Origin: Candidatus Poribacteria bacterium
Lineage (GTDB): Bacteria > Poribacteria > WGA-4E > WGA-3G
Direction: 5' to 3'
Assembly (NCBI GenBank): GCA_022827625.1
Contig: JAJEIE010000005.1
Coordinates: 1 to 64,000 of the forward strand
DNA: 64,000 nt
The translations under genes and the position numbers were made by a program. Position 1 is the stretch's first letter. Each line of letters begins with the position of its first letter. The notes beneath the pieces are model-generated. The model had not been told where the DNA came from, did not search any database, and worked only from the letters and a program-made list of their open reading frames with translations. This document shows, one piece after another, positions 34,343 to 43,522 of this stretch.

Positions 34343-35317
34343 ATGCGTACACCCTCAGAAAGAAAGTGGGACGGGTCGATTGTCCGGTATCCTGATCCGG
34401 CAATTGAGGTATTAGATCCCCGTTTTAATAAATATACAATCGGTAATTCCGTTGTCGAGCGGTTGTGGACAGGGTCACGCTGGGCAGAGGGACCCGCCTG
34501 GTTCGGCGATGGCGGCTATCTGCTCTGGAGTGATATTCCGAACAATCGGATTCTGAAATGGGAGGAATCCACGGGCGACGTAAGCACCTATCGCAAACCG
34601 TCGAACTATAGCAACGGACATACTCGCGACCGGCAGGGACGACTTGTCAGTTGTGAACACGGGGCGCGACGGGTTACACGCACGGAATATGACGGAACGA
34701 TTACCGTACTAATGGATAGCTTCGACGGTAAACCGCTCAATGCCCCGAACGATGTGGCGGTACACCCTGATGGGCATGTCTGGTTTACGGATCCGGGATA
34801 CGGCATTATGCTCAACTATGAAGGGCATGTCGCGGAATTTGAACTGCCGACCTGCGTCTATCGCCTTAACCCAGAGACAGGGGAAGCAACCGTCGTGACC
34901 GACGCACTCGAAAAACCGAACGGTATCTGTTTTTCGCCTGATTATGAGAAACTCTATCTCGTTGATACTGGGGTTACGCATAATGAGGGAACGCCACGGC
35001 ATCTCTTCGTCTACGATGTCGTAGATGGTGAACGATTGGGCAAACAAGAGGTCTTTTGTGATACGGCGCCCGGTATTGCGGATGGGATTCGGTGTGATGT
35101 TGATGGAAACCTCTGGGCAAGTGCGGGATGGGCTGGCGACGGCTACGACGGTGTACACGTCTACGCACCCGATGGGACACGCATTGGACAAATCCATCTC
35201 CCTGAAATTTGCGGGAATCTCTGCTTCGGCGGTGTGAAACGGAATCGACTGTTTATGATGGGTAGCCAGTCGCTCTACTCGGTTTATGTGGAAGCGCAGG
35301 GGGTTCCGTATTTTTAG
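34343..35317 (+). CDS. SMP-30/gluconolactonase-family protein
   Basis: 324 residues of the six-bladed SMP-30/LRE fold. WAEGPAWFGDGGYLLWSDI (metal ligand E), LNAPNDVAVHPDGHVWFTDPGYG (N and D ligands), EKPNGICFSPDYEKLYLVDT and ADGIRCDVDGNLWAS are the calcium-site loops of lactonases. It probably opens a sugar lactone such as gluconolactone, giving an acid that could feed the uronate/aldonate enzymes at 8.8-19.9 kb. No signal peptide. GGAGGAGG is placed optimally before the ATG. Confidence 0.9.
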   Translation: MRTPSERKWDGSIVRYPDPAIEVLDPRFNKYTIGNSVVERLWTGSRWAEGPAWFGDGGYLLWSDIPNNRILKWEESTGDVSTYRKPSNYSNGHTRDRQGRLVSCEHGARRVTRTEYDGTITVLMDSFDGKPLNAPNDVAVHPDGHVWFTDPGYGIMLNYEGHVAEFELPTCVYRLNPETGEATVVTDALEKPNGICFSPDYEKLYLVDTGVTHNEGTPRHLFVYDVVDGERLGKQEVFCDTAPGIADGIRCDVDGNLWASAGWAGDGYDGVHVYAPDGTRIGQIHLPEICGNLCFGGVKRNRLFMMGSQSLYSVYVEAQGVPYF

Positions 35318-35385
35318 TCGGGATTACAAAATGGCTATCCGCAATTGGGGCGTTCCGCTGCGCTCCACTCTTAGCGGTCAGTAAG

Positions 35386-35452
35386 AGTCGGGATTTGGAA
35401 ATCCGTCCTACAGAATCAGTAAGAGTCGGGATTTGGAAATCCCTCCTACAGA
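35386..35452 (+). repeat. Two tandem CTAC-tailed palindromic repeats, GGATTT type
   Basis: Both units read AGTAAGAGTCGGGATTTGG, then AAATCC, then GTCCTACAGAA or CTCCTACAGAA. Unit one stem is 35390-35404, unit two 35428-35443. They end 3 nt before the methyltransferase ATG and keep its frame open upstream, so they could be mistaken for an N-terminal extension. Confidence 0.8.
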
Positions 35453-35454
35453 AG

Positions 35455-36273
35455 ATGAACACAGAGAATCTCGAACATATCAATTGCCCTATATGTGAAC
35501 AAGATGAGACGCAACTGCTTTTTGATAAGGATTCCTTGTCGGTGGTTACGTGCAAGCGGTGTCGGCTGCGATATGTGAATCCGCGTGTCAGCCAACAGAC
35601 GCTTGAGGAAGGCTACGTTGAAACTTATTATCCGCCGGACAAAGTGGAACGTATCCATACGGATAGCATGGAATGGTTGCAGATGACGGAGCGTCTCACG
35701 GAACTGGAGAAACACTGTGAAGATAAAGGGAAGTTGTTGGATGTTGGATGCGGCATTGGCACATTTCTCCATCTTGCCCGCGAACGCGGTTGGCAACCTA
35801 ACGGTGTTGACCCGTCCAAGAGTGGCATCACTTTCGCGCAAGAGATACATCAATTGGATGTGAAGTGTGGAGAGGTCTTTGATGCGAATTTCCCGGATGC
35901 GCATTTCGACGCAATCACGCTCTACCACGTGTTAGAGCATATCCCCGACTTAAATCCATTTCTCAGTGAGTTGCGGCGGATACTGAAGCCACAGACGGGG
36001 ACGCTTGTGATAGAGGTGCCGAACGGTGAGAGTCTGCAAAGTCATCTTCAGAAAGCAGATTGGCCCTACGTCCATCCGCGCGACCATCTCTACTATTTCT
36101 CTGCGCGCTCCTTGCCGCAGCTGCTTCAGAAACACGGTTTTCGCGACATTACATTGGGCAAGCCGAGGCGCGTGAGTCCGACTGCTAACTTGCGTTTCAG
36201 GCTCCGCCGAGCTGCGACTTCCGCTTTAGTTCGACTCCATTTAGGCACAGTCATTCGGGTCTATGCGAGTTAG
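35455..36273 (+). CDS. Class I SAM-dependent methyltransferase with N-terminal zinc ribbon
   Basis: 272 residues from ATG 35455, chosen because everything upstream in frame is repeat sequence. A zinc knuckle CPIC...CKRC (residues 11-35) precedes the Rossmann SAM site LLDVGCGIGTFLHLA and the acidic loop NGVDPSK; YHVLEHIPDL and ILKPQTGTLVIEVPN complete the Methyltransf_11/23 core. Related proteins methylate sugars or glycan ends in cell-surface polysaccharide pathways. The substrate cannot be read from sequence. Ribosome site weak (AGAAG). Confidence 0.83.
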   Translation: MNTENLEHINCPICEQDETQLLFDKDSLSVVTCKRCRLRYVNPRVSQQTLEEGYVETYYPPDKVERIHTDSMEWLQMTERLTELEKHCEDKGKLLDVGCGIGTFLHLARERGWQPNGVDPSKSGITFAQEIHQLDVKCGEVFDANFPDAHFDAITLYHVLEHIPDLNPFLSELRRILKPQTGTLVIEVPNGESLQSHLQKADWPYVHPRDHLYYFSARSLPQLLQKHGFRDITLGKPRRVSPTANLRFRLRRAATSALVRLHLGTVIRVYAS

Positions 36274-36332
36274 ATAATGGTTATAAGTTATAAGTTATAA
36301 GTTAAGTTGATTGTTCCCGGAAATCTCTTAAC

Positions 36333-36791
36333 TTACTGCGAATAAGAGAATGTTTGGATAACGTCGTTCATAAGGAGGCGTCGCGCAATCGTTTCAAGTC
36401 GTTCGGCGTTCAGGTTACCTGTGAACCAATACTTATGTCCTGTGCGGACACCGGTGATGCCTGCAATGCCTAAGTCTTTGATGCCTTTGACGGTGCTATC
36501 GCCGACGGCATCGGTGACACCAGGCTTGAATTGCACTTCAAGCGTCCAACGCTTCACAGCATCGGTTTCGGGTCTGAAGGTGTAAACTTGTGTGATTGGA
36601 TCGGCGAGAAGTTCGGCACCGATTCGGTCAATCGCCTGATCATCGAGTGTGCCTTCAATCCAGTAAACTGTGGCTGTGCGGACGGAATCGACACCGCTGA
36701 TGCCGAGGTCGGTTATATCTTCAAGAATACCTTGTCCTACGGTATCGGGGACTTCAGGTTTATAGGAGACTTCAACTTTCCAGTTTTTCAT
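36333..36791 (-). CDS. Tandem PurS-like protein
   Basis: 152 residues made of two PurS-like halves: 1-75 (WKVEVSYKPEVPDTVGQGILEDITDLGISGVDSVRTATVYWIEG, ADPITQVYTF) and 80-152 (WTLEVQFKPGVTDAVGDSTVKGIKDLGIAGITGVRTGHKYWFTG, NDVIQTFSY). PurS is normally a single 80-residue subunit that bridges PurL and PurQ in FGAM synthase. Fusing two would give a covalent dimer. No pur genes are nearby, so a purine role is inferred from the family only. It stands alone, convergent with the methyltransferase. Confidence 0.8.
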   Translation of the reverse strand: MKNWKVEVSYKPEVPDTVGQGILEDITDLGISGVDSVRTATVYWIEGTLDDQAIDRIGAELLADPITQVYTFRPETDAVKRWTLEVQFKPGVTDAVGDSTVKGIKDLGIAGITGVRTGHKYWFTGNLNAERLETIARRLLMNDVIQTFSYSQ

Positions 36792-37001
36792 GGTTTTATA
36801 ATTGCTATTTCTGTAGATAGAAATTCCTCTGTCTTTTTAGGACTTTTTCTCAATTGTATGAAAAATCTCGATAAAGTCAAATTAAAATTGTGTTTCCCTG
36901 TAAAAAACACTATAATGTTAACTTATGTGCAGGCAGTGTTTTGTAACAAAAAATGAACTGTATTTTGGTGATGCCCTTAATCCGATACAGAGGTAAGAAT
37001 C

Positions 37002-37325
37002 ATGCTTTCTATCACGTTAGATGTCCCAAGCGAACTTTCAACCCCACTTTCTATCTCCGGTTATAATAGAGAGAAACTGACTGAGGAGGCAGAACGGTTA
37101 CTTGCGATTTCGCTCTTCGAGCGTAATATTCTCTCTTTAGGACAAGCTGCAAAATTGACAGAACTACACTTATGGGATTTTATTAAGATTTTGAGTCAGC
37201 AGAACATTCCGATTGCTGAATATGATGATGAAGAAATCCAACAGGAATTGAAGACGGTTGAATGCTTAATACGCGGTAGACTGATCGACGCGGTGCTTGA
37301 AGAAGCAGGCGAAACACTTTTGTAG
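37002..37325 (+). CDS. UPF0175-family protein (antitoxin-like)
   Basis: 107 residues. The core LTEEAERLLAISLFERNILSLGQAAKLTELHLWDFIKILSQQNIPIAEYDDEEIQQEL is the UPF0175 helix-turn-helix-like region. Members usually sit before a PIN-type DUF3368 toxin. Here a PIG-L deacetylase follows at 11 nt, so the partner is missing. AGAGGTAAG precedes the ATG. Confidence 0.82.
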   Translation: MLSITLDVPSELSTPLSISGYNREKLTEEAERLLAISLFERNILSLGQAAKLTELHLWDFIKILSQQNIPIAEYDDEEIQQELKTVECLIRGRLIDAVLEEAGETLL

Positions 37326-37335
37326 GAAACGTGAA

Positions 37336-38160
37336 ATGTCAAAAAAACAGATAAATGTTTTAGTTTTCGGGGCGCATCCCGACGATTGTGATATTAAAGC
37401 TGGCGGTGTCGCTGCGCTGTATGTACAACAGGGACATCGCGTTAAATTCGTCTCTGTTACAAACGGCGATGCTGGACACCACGAGATGGGTGGCGGTCCC
37501 TTGGCACAACGCCGATATGCTGAAGCACAAGCCGCCGCTGAAGTTATCGGTATTGAATATGAACTGCTGGATAATCACGATGGCGAACTGATGCCGACCT
37601 TGGAAAACCGTTACAAGATTATTCGTACAATTCGTGAATTCCGTCCAGACCTGATTATGACGCATCGTCCGAACGATTACCATCCCGATCATCGGTATAC
37701 CTCAACTTTGGTGCAGGATGCGGCGTATATGGTGACCGTCCCTAATATCTGTGCGCTGACACCGCATTTAGAGACGAACCCGGTTATCGCCTATCTGAGC
37801 GACGGTTTCATGAAGCCGTACCCGTTTACACCCGATGTTGTTGTCGGTATTGACGCTGTGATCGAACAGAAGCTCGATATGCTCCACTGTCATGTATCAC
37901 AGTTCTACGAATGGCTGCCTTACAATGGCGGCACATTGGAGAGTGTGCCTACGGATGCCTCGGAACGCCGCGCATGGCTCGCCAAAGGCCGTTTAGGTCG
38001 TTTTCGCGACACAGCCGACAAATACCGTGATTTGCTGATAGCGCTCTACGGTGAAGCGTCAGGTACCCAGATCCAATATGCTGAGGCGTTTGAAGGATGT
38101 GAGTACGGTTCATCACTGACAGCAGAAAATATCCCGACCCTCTTTCCGTTTTTTGAATAA
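37336..38160 (+). CDS. PIG-L (LmbE)-family deacetylase
   Basis: 274 residues from ATG 37336 (GGAAAC upstream). The metal-site motif AHPDDCDIKAGG (A-H-P-D-D) and the distal HRPNDYHPDHRYTSTLV are those of zinc-dependent LmbE-like N-deacetylases, which remove acetyl groups from GlcNAc-containing substrates such as mycothiol or bacillithiol precursors or glycans. Downstream it abuts the diheme cytochrome gene. No signal peptide. Confidence 0.88.
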   Translation: MSKKQINVLVFGAHPDDCDIKAGGVAALYVQQGHRVKFVSVTNGDAGHHEMGGGPLAQRRYAEAQAAAEVIGIEYELLDNHDGELMPTLENRYKIIRTIREFRPDLIMTHRPNDYHPDHRYTSTLVQDAAYMVTVPNICALTPHLETNPVIAYLSDGFMKPYPFTPDVVVGIDAVIEQKLDMLHCHVSQFYEWLPYNGGTLESVPTDASERRAWLAKGRLGRFRDTADKYRDLLIALYGEASGTQIQYAEAFEGCEYGSSLTAENIPTLFPFFE

Positions 38161-38179
38161 GGAGTCTCATTTTAGCCAC

Positions 38180-38440
38180 ATGCCAACGGAACAAGCCAGT
38201 GCCAAAACGCTTATGGTTATTGTGAGCGTGATCGGTCTTATTTTTGCGATTGTTATGGTCATTCTCTTTTTCAACGCTGCGCCAGCCCGCTCTAACATTG
38301 AAGTGCATCGCGCTTCAGAGGAAAACGTTGAATGTCTAAAGTGCCATCTCATAGGGGACGAAACATCACCGACAATGCCACACTTGAATCTCGGTAGGTG
38401 TGTCCTCTGTCATGGACTCTCGAAAGAGGAACCCGAATAG
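38180..38440 (+). CDS. Small membrane-anchored diheme cytochrome c
   Basis: 86 residues from ATG 38180. One N-terminal membrane helix (TLMVIVSVIGLIFAIVMVILFF) anchors it with the C-terminus outside. Two haem motifs follow, CLKCH and CVLCH, with MPHLNLGRC between; the arrangement resembles half of a NapB/NrfB-like carrier. It likely passes electrons in the periplasm. AAGGAG lies 17 nt before the ATG; a TTG at 38153 is an alternative. It converges with prmA (3-nt gap). Confidence 0.72.
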   Translation: MPTEQASAKTLMVIVSVIGLIFAIVMVILFFNAAPARSNIEVHRASEENVECLKCHLIGDETSPTMPHLNLGRCVLCHGLSKEEPE

Positions 38441-38443
38441 ATG

Positions 38444-39340
38444 TTATAGTGCCGCTGCGGATTCAGAAACCGCTTTGATGCCGACCCACGTCAGATCGTC
38501 TTCTGTTTCACGTACAACCTGTAAGCATCGAAACTGATTCGCTGCTAAAACCGATTTAACCTGCCCCAATTCTGTATCAAGTATCCCTGAAAAGATGACG
38601 GTTCCCGCTTCGTGAAGCCGTGGCGCGCAATATGGGATAATAGGTAAAACCACTTTCGTTAGGATATTCCCGATGATGAGGTGGTATTTGCCTGCTACGT
38701 GCTTGAGTCCATCGCCTTCGGACAAGCGGACTTGTCCTGCGACGCTATTTGCTTCAAAATTCGCTGCGGCAACCGGAATGGCTGTCGGATCTAATTCAAT
38801 TGCGTCAACCCGTTGTGCCCCTAACTTCACAGCGGCGATGGTTAAGATACCCGACCCAGTGCCGATGTCGGCGACGTGGTTGTGTGGTTCAACCGAGTCT
38901 TCCAATAATTCGAGGGAGAGTCGCGTGGTAGGATGTTGCCCTGTCCCGAATGCCATACCCGGATCAAGTCGGATGACAACGTCTGTTTCGTTGTGAGGTG
39001 CGTTGCGCCACGTGGGTGTGATGAGAATCTGTTTTCCGATGCGCTGCGGTGGAAAAGCGGCTTTCCAGGCTTCTTCCCACTCCTCAGATTTGACGGGTTG
39101 TAGGTCGATGCTGGCGGGGTGCGCCGAAATTCCCCAGGTCGATAGTTCTGAAAGGAAATTACGGAGCCGCTGCATACGTCCACCGACACGGTCATCTAAG
39201 GGATAATAGGCAATCAGGTTGACCGTAGACACGTCCCTATCCTTGAGTTCAACGCCTGTTGCGCTCAATTCAAGGAGAAAATTTGCGACTGCCTCAGAAG
39301 CCTCTGGGGAGGTGGTTACCGTGATTTTCGCCCATTGCAT
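38444..39340 (-). CDS. prmA: Ribosomal protein L11 methyltransferase
   Basis: 298 residues. PrmA layout: an N-terminal substrate domain (AKITVTTSPEASEAVANFLLE) and the C-terminal SAM domain with LDPGMAFGTGQHPTTRLSLELLE, ADIGTGSGILTIAAVKLGA and GNILTKVVLPI. It trimethylates lysines of L11. It directly follows dnaJ, the common grpE-dnaK-dnaJ-prmA order, here without dnaK. Confidence 0.93.
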   Translation of the reverse strand: MQWAKITVTTSPEASEAVANFLLELSATGVELKDRDVSTVNLIAYYPLDDRVGGRMQRLRNFLSELSTWGISAHPASIDLQPVKSEEWEEAWKAAFPPQRIGKQILITPTWRNAPHNETDVVIRLDPGMAFGTGQHPTTRLSLELLEDSVEPHNHVADIGTGSGILTIAAVKLGAQRVDAIELDPTAIPVAAANFEANSVAGQVRLSEGDGLKHVAGKYHLIIGNILTKVVLPIIPYCAPRLHEAGTVIFSGILDTELGQVKSVLAANQFRCLQVVRETEDDLTWVGIKAVSESAAAL

Positions 39341-39410
39341 TACATCTAACCCCCCTAACCCCCCTTATCAAGGGGAATTCACGCTGCCTGAAAATTGAAG
39401 GGCTTATCTA

Positions 39411-40532
39411 TCAAGGAGCTTCGTCATCCTCATGGCGACCGAGGAGTTTATCCCAAAATCCGCCATTTTCGTTCTGATACGACTCGCTTCGCAATTTTGC
39501 GAATTCTGCTAACTTCTCGCGTTCCGCTGTAGTGAGGTTTTTCGGTGTTTCGATCTCTATGGTGACAATCAGATCGCCTGAATAGGAGCGTCTGTAATGT
39601 GGGACCCCTTTGTTCGAGATACGTAACTGCGTGCCGTATTGTGTACCGGGTGGAATTTGCAACTCTTCAATTCCATTGATGCTATTGACTTTGATTTTTG
39701 CGCCGAGTGCGGCTTGCGCGAACGAAATCTTGGCTGACGTAATCAGATCGTTTTGATCGCGTTGGAAGCGATTATGTGGGGCAACATTGATAACAACAAA
39801 CAGGTCGCCCGGAGGCGCGCCATTCGTGCCTGCTTCACCTTCGCCACGTAAGTGATACTTGAACCCCGTGTAAACACCTTTCTCAACCTTCAATTTGAGG
39901 TCAGTCATATTTCGGACGAAACCCTTTCCGGCACAAGGTGGACACGGTTCTTGAATAATCTCACCTTCACCACGGCAGTTCGGGCAGGTTCGGGACATTG
40001 TAAAAAAGCCCTGCGTTTGGCTGACTTGACCTCTGCCATGGCATTGCGGACATGTTACAACCCGCGTCCCCTGCTTTGCGCCGCTGCCATCACACGTCGC
40101 ACAGGATTCCACGCGTGGCACTTGAATCCTGACCTCTCTGCCATAGATGACATCTTCAAGTGTGACATCGAGGCTGTATTGTAAACTCCGCCCGCGTTTA
40201 GGTGTGCGTTGGGTTGCACCGAAGCCTCCCAATAGATCGCCAAAGACATCTCCGAAGATGTCGTCAAGATTCACGCCGAACCCGCCGAAGTCCTGCCCGC
40301 TCCCCTCTAATCCGGCGTGTCCGAACCGATCATAAACTTGTCGTTTTTCAGGCGTACGCAGCACCTCATAAGCCTCTGTCGCTTCTTTGAATTTGTTCTC
40401 TGCTTCTTTATCCCCAGGGTTTTTATCTGGATGGAATTTGATAGCAAGTTTGCGGTAAGCCTTTTTTATCTCATCGTCATCGGCATCACGATCCACATTC
40501 AGAATGTCATAATAATCGCGTTTTTGCGTCAT
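39411..40532 (-). CDS. dnaJ: Chaperone DnaJ
   Basis: 373 residues, normal length. J domain with HPD ([10 protein letters not shown]) at about 33-35, Gly/Phe-rich linker ([22 protein letters not shown]), four zinc-finger repeats ([32 protein letters not shown]) and the substrate-binding C-domains. It stimulates the DnaK ATPase. Twenty nt after grpE, AGGAAGG precedes the ATG, so cotranscribed. Confidence 0.96.
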   Translation of the reverse strand: MTQKRDYYDILNVDRDADDDEIKKAYRKLAIKFHPDKNPGDKEAENKFKEATEAYEVLRTPEKRQVYDRFGHAGLEGSGQDFGGFGVNLDDIFGDVFGDLLGGFGATQRTPKRGRSLQYSLDVTLEDVIYGREVRIQVPRVESCATCDGSGAKQGTRVVTCPQCHGRGQVSQTQGFFTMSRTCPNCRGEGEIIQEPCPPCAGKGFVRNMTDLKLKVEKGVYTGFKYHLRGEGEAGTNGAPPGDLFVVINVAPHNRFQRDQNDLITSAKISFAQAALGAKIKVNSINGIEELQIPPGTQYGTQLRISNKGVPHYRRSYSGDLIVTIEIETPKNLTTAEREKLAEFAKLRSESYQNENGGFWDKLLGRHEDDEAP

Positions 40533-40552
40533 GAATTTACCTTCCTCTTGTG

Positions 40553-41389
40553 CTATTCGGCTTCGTCAGTCGTATCGGTATCGTTTGAATCTTCGTTCAC
40601 TTCTGCTTCTGTAGAGCCTTGCGAAACGACTACTTGTGATGCGCGTAGAACACGAGTATGCAGCATGTACCCGCGTCGAAATTCTTCCATCACTTCACCT
40701 TCTGGGACTTCGTCTGACGCGACAGCCATCAACGCCTCATGTCGGTACGGATCGAACGTTTTACCGACGGCTTCAATGGGTGTAAGCCCATGGTTACTGA
40801 GCGCAGTGAGCAACTGTTTATGAACAAGTTCTACCCCTTCACTGAAGGTAACCAGCTCGGGTGAAGTGTCGTCGGTTTCGACTTTCTCGGTTGCACTCTT
40901 GATGGCGGCTTCAAGGCTATCAAGCACCGGTACCATGCCTTCCAAAATTTCTTCGTTGGCGTACTTGAGCTTGCGTTGGTAGTCGGTTTCCATACGTTTC
41001 TTGGTATTCTCCGCCTCGGCGGCTGTCCGTAGTAGGAGGTCGCGTTCGGTTTTATATTCGGCGTGAACGTGTTCTACCGCGGCTTCCACCTCTTTTTCGA
41101 GTTCAGTCCGAAACAGTTCTTCACGTTCCGTTTCATATTGGTCATGCACGCGTTGGACAGTTGCTGCAACCTCTTCTTTGATTTTTGAACTAAGATTCGC
41201 AGCTGTTTCTTCGACGGGTGCGATGTGCGCTTCTATCTCTTTTTTGACTTCTGATTTAATGGTGTCAAGTGCTGTTTCTGCGATCTCCCGCATACGGGCG
41301 ACAAATGTTTTTTCTTCGGGATCGTCAGGATCGTTTTCTGGGTTCGGTTCTATTTCCGTTTCTAAGTATATTTCTTTAACGTCAGACAT
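40553..41389 (-). CDS. grpE: Nucleotide exchange factor GrpE
   Basis: 278 residues, about 80 longer than usual because of a highly charged N-terminal coiled coil (residues 20-130, many E and K). The conserved beta-wing region is [55 protein letters not shown] (about 205-262). GrpE releases ADP from DnaK. Located between pcrB and dnaJ. No CIRCE operator seen upstream. Confidence 0.92.
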   Translation of the reverse strand: MSDVKEIYLETEIEPNPENDPDDPEEKTFVARMREIAETALDTIKSEVKKEIEAHIAPVEETAANLSSKIKEEVAATVQRVHDQYETEREELFRTELEKEVEAAVEHVHAEYKTERDLLLRTAAEAENTKKRMETDYQRKLKYANEEILEGMVPVLDSLEAAIKSATEKVETDDTSPELVTFSEGVELVHKQLLTALSNHGLTPIEAVGKTFDPYRHEALMAVASDEVPEGEVMEEFRRGYMLHTRVLRASQVVVSQGSTEAEVNEDSNDTDTTDEAE

Positions 41390-41425
41390 AATAAAATCCT
41401 TTTTTCTACAAATTCAGTTCCAATG

Positions 41426-42256
41426 TTAGCTATTTTGACCGTGAACGGCGTCCGCGAACGCTTTCATCAGTTCAAAAGAACCATTTTTCTCAAGAACATT
41501 GCCTGTTACGACGAAATCCGCGCCCGCTGTTACCTTTTTCGCAGCGATTTCCGGCGTGCGGATACCGCCGCCGACGATGAGCGGGATGTTGATTTGCGCT
41601 TTCACTGTAGAGATCATTTTGTTTGGAACGGGATGTGCTGCGCCGCTGCCGGCTTCTAAATACACCATCTGCATGCCGAGATATTCGGCGGCTAATGCGT
41701 GGGGTCCCGCAATATCGGGTTTATCGCGCGGGATAGGTATGGTTCCGCTCATAAATTCAACGGCAGTGCTGCTGCCACCCTCGATGAGCATGTAGCCCGT
41801 TGGGATGGCTTCAAGCCTGTAGCGTTGTATCCACGGTGCAGCTTTCACTTGTTCGCCGATGAGATAGTTTGGGTTACGTCCACTGATAAGACTGATATAG
41901 AGAATAGCGTCGGCGTGAGGCGTCAGATGCATCGAATCGCCCGGGAAGAGGACAATTGGGAGGTTTGTCTCCTGCTTCAGTGCTGTTGCGATCGGATGCA
42001 AATCGCTCGTTAAGAAGCTGCCGCCCAGTAAAATCGCATCTGCACCAGCCTTCTCGACCTCACCTGCAAGTTTGGCGCACCTCCCAAGTTCACACTGCTC
42101 CGGATCAATTAGGACGAAATAGCCAGCGTTATATTTTTTTAGTACCTCGTTAAAGTGATTCAGAACCCAATGTGATCTCAAATGCGATGTGTCCTTTTTT
42201 AGCCGTCTTAGATCTCGGTTTGCAAACTGTCCTTTTTTGACAATCTTGCGCGCCAT
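41426..42256 (-). CDS. pcrB: Geranylgeranylglyceryl/heptaprenylglyceryl phosphate synthase
   Basis: 276 residues with an N-terminal extension of about 30 over the family. Motifs: YFVLIDPEQCELGRCAKLAGEVEKAGADAILLGGSFL, IVLFPGDSMHLTPHADAILYISLISGRNPNYLIG, IPTGYMLIEGGSSTAVEF, MVYLEAGSGAAHPVPNKMIS and IPLIVGGGIRTPEIAAKKVTAGADFVVTGNVLE. It joins an isoprenyl diphosphate to sn-glycerol-1-phosphate, the first ether bond in archaeal lipids. A DGGGP-synthase-like UbiA protein lies two genes upstream, making the pair noteworthy. No glycerol-1-phosphate dehydrogenase is in this window. Confidence 0.9.
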   Translation of the reverse strand: MARKIVKKGQFANRDLRRLKKDTSHLRSHWVLNHFNEVLKKYNAGYFVLIDPEQCELGRCAKLAGEVEKAGADAILLGGSFLTSDLHPIATALKQETNLPIVLFPGDSMHLTPHADAILYISLISGRNPNYLIGEQVKAAPWIQRYRLEAIPTGYMLIEGGSSTAVEFMSGTIPIPRDKPDIAGPHALAAEYLGMQMVYLEAGSGAAHPVPNKMISTVKAQINIPLIVGGGIRTPEIAAKKVTAGADFVVTGNVLEKNGSFELMKAFADAVHGQNS

Positions 42257-42298
42257 CTACCCTTTAAACAGAAATTTTACCATATTTACGGTGATTTG

Positions 42299-43522
42299 TC
42301 AAATTCTGTGCTGTCGTGTCAGTTCATAGAGCAGGACACCCGCTGCGACTGCTACGTTGAGTGAAGATTGTCCGGATGCCATCGGAATTCGGACGAGTTC
42401 TGTGCAGCAGTCGCGTACTTCTGGGGAGAGCCCTGTATTTTCGTTACCGACAACGATTGCCGTTGGGCGTGAGAAACTTGTGGTCTGTAGCTCTTTTTCT
42501 GCGCTGGATGTACCCCCTAAGACCTGCCAACCCGATGCCCGGAGTCGCGTAACGACTCGGACAATATCTGTTGCAGCATACAACGGCAAACGTCCAACTG
42601 CCCCGCGTGACGCTCGGATGCAGTTTTTGTGGAATGGACTTGCGCCTACACTGCTGAGTAAGACAGCAGACACTCCCGCAGCATCTGCTGTCCGTAGTAT
42701 CATGCCTAAATTGTCTGGGTTCGCGACGTTTTCGGCGATGAGCATTGTACATTCGGAACTAAAGTGAAAATTAGGTTCACCGGCATCTGACAAAAAGTGT
42801 TTGAACTGGAAATGTACCGATGCGATAGCCGATGGCACCGGACGGGTTGTGGTGACTGAACCCATCACACCATCGCTGACCTGATAACAGGAGATATTAT
42901 CTGCGAACGCCCGTTTGAGTAGATGCTTCCCGTCTGGTGTTGCAAGTAGCGCGGGGGTATAAAAGAGTGCCGCAGTGGGCAGTCCGTCACTAAGGGCGCG
43001 TTCTATCATCAGATCGCCTTCGACAACAAATTGTGAATGCTCAAGTTTGCCCTTCAAGGTCGCCAGTTTGCGCATGTGTGCGGCAATTGCGTCTTTGCGT
43101 TTGGAGACGGTTCGCTGCGCTGCGACTGCGCCGCTGCCGCGTTTAACGCCGCGATAAAATCTGCCAGCGTCTGTATGGATAACCTCACCTTCTAAGATGT
43201 CATGAAGTCCATTGTACATCCATTTCTCTGTTAGGTGGAACATTCCAACGCAGCGTCTCGGAAAAGCGAGAAGGAGTTCTCTCAAGCTGCGTTCAGTTGC
43301 AGCGGAGAGATAAACCCGATAGTCAACATCGGATAGATTTTCTTCTGGGATCATCAATAGGACCCCGTCGAGTGTTTGCCAACCTGTGGTGTGGACCTGA
43401 TAGGTCGGATGCCATTCTCCAGTCTCCAAAAAGGTCTGATATGCCTGTTTAAAGTGTGAGACCGCCTCGACATCGGGGTTTTCTCTTTCCAGGAAAGCGA
43501 TGACTTCATCGTAGTTTATCAT
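42299..43522 (-). CDS. SpoU/TrmH-type RNA methyltransferase with extra N-terminal domain
   Basis: 407 residues from ATG 43522, which overlaps the UbiA gene's stop (ATGA), so translation is coupled; the longer frame up to 43696 is just read-through of that gene. SPOUT motifs: AENVANPDNLGMILRTADAAG, ASRGAVGRLPLY, IVVGNENTGLSPEVRDCC and IPMASGQSSLNVAVAAGVLLYE. An RNA substrate-binding part (YQVSDGVMGSVTTT) precedes. Residues 1-130 (INYDEVIAFLERENP... FHLTEKWMYNGLHDIL) form a separate domain I do not recognise. Methylates ribose 2'-O of rRNA or tRNA. Confidence 0.85.
   Translation of the reverse strand: MINYDEVIAFLERENPDVEAVSHFKQAYQTFLETGEWHPTYQVHTTGWQTLDGVLLMIPEENLSDVDYRVYLSAATERSLRELLLAFPRRCVGMFHLTEKWMYNGLHDILEGEVIHTDAGRFYRGVKRGSGAVAAQRTVSKRKDAIAAHMRKLATLKGKLEHSQFVVEGDLMIERALSDGLPTAALFYTPALLATPDGKHLLKRAFADNISCYQVSDGVMGSVTTTRPVPSAIASVHFQFKHFLSDAGEPNFHFSSECTMLIAENVANPDNLGMILRTADAAGVSAVLLSSVGASPFHKNCIRASRGAVGRLPLYAATDIVRVVTRLRASGWQVLGGTSSAEKELQTTSFSRPTAIVVGNENTGLSPEVRDCCTELVRIPMASGQSSLNVAVAAGVLLYELTRQHRI

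Noticed and set aside
35341-35452. CRISPR array suggested by the two tandem repeats
   Set aside because: Only two units, no spacer of constant length, no cas genes, and the unit is part of a dispersed repeat family.
35395-35454. Upstream extension of the methyltransferase frame (TTG 35395)
   Set aside because: The codons come from the tandem CTAC-tailed repeats, and the residues have no counterpart in methyltransferases. ATG 35455 starts the zinc-ribbon domain.
41390-41425. CIRCE operator upstream of grpE
   Set aside because: No TTAGCACTC-N9-GAGTGCTAA match in the interval.
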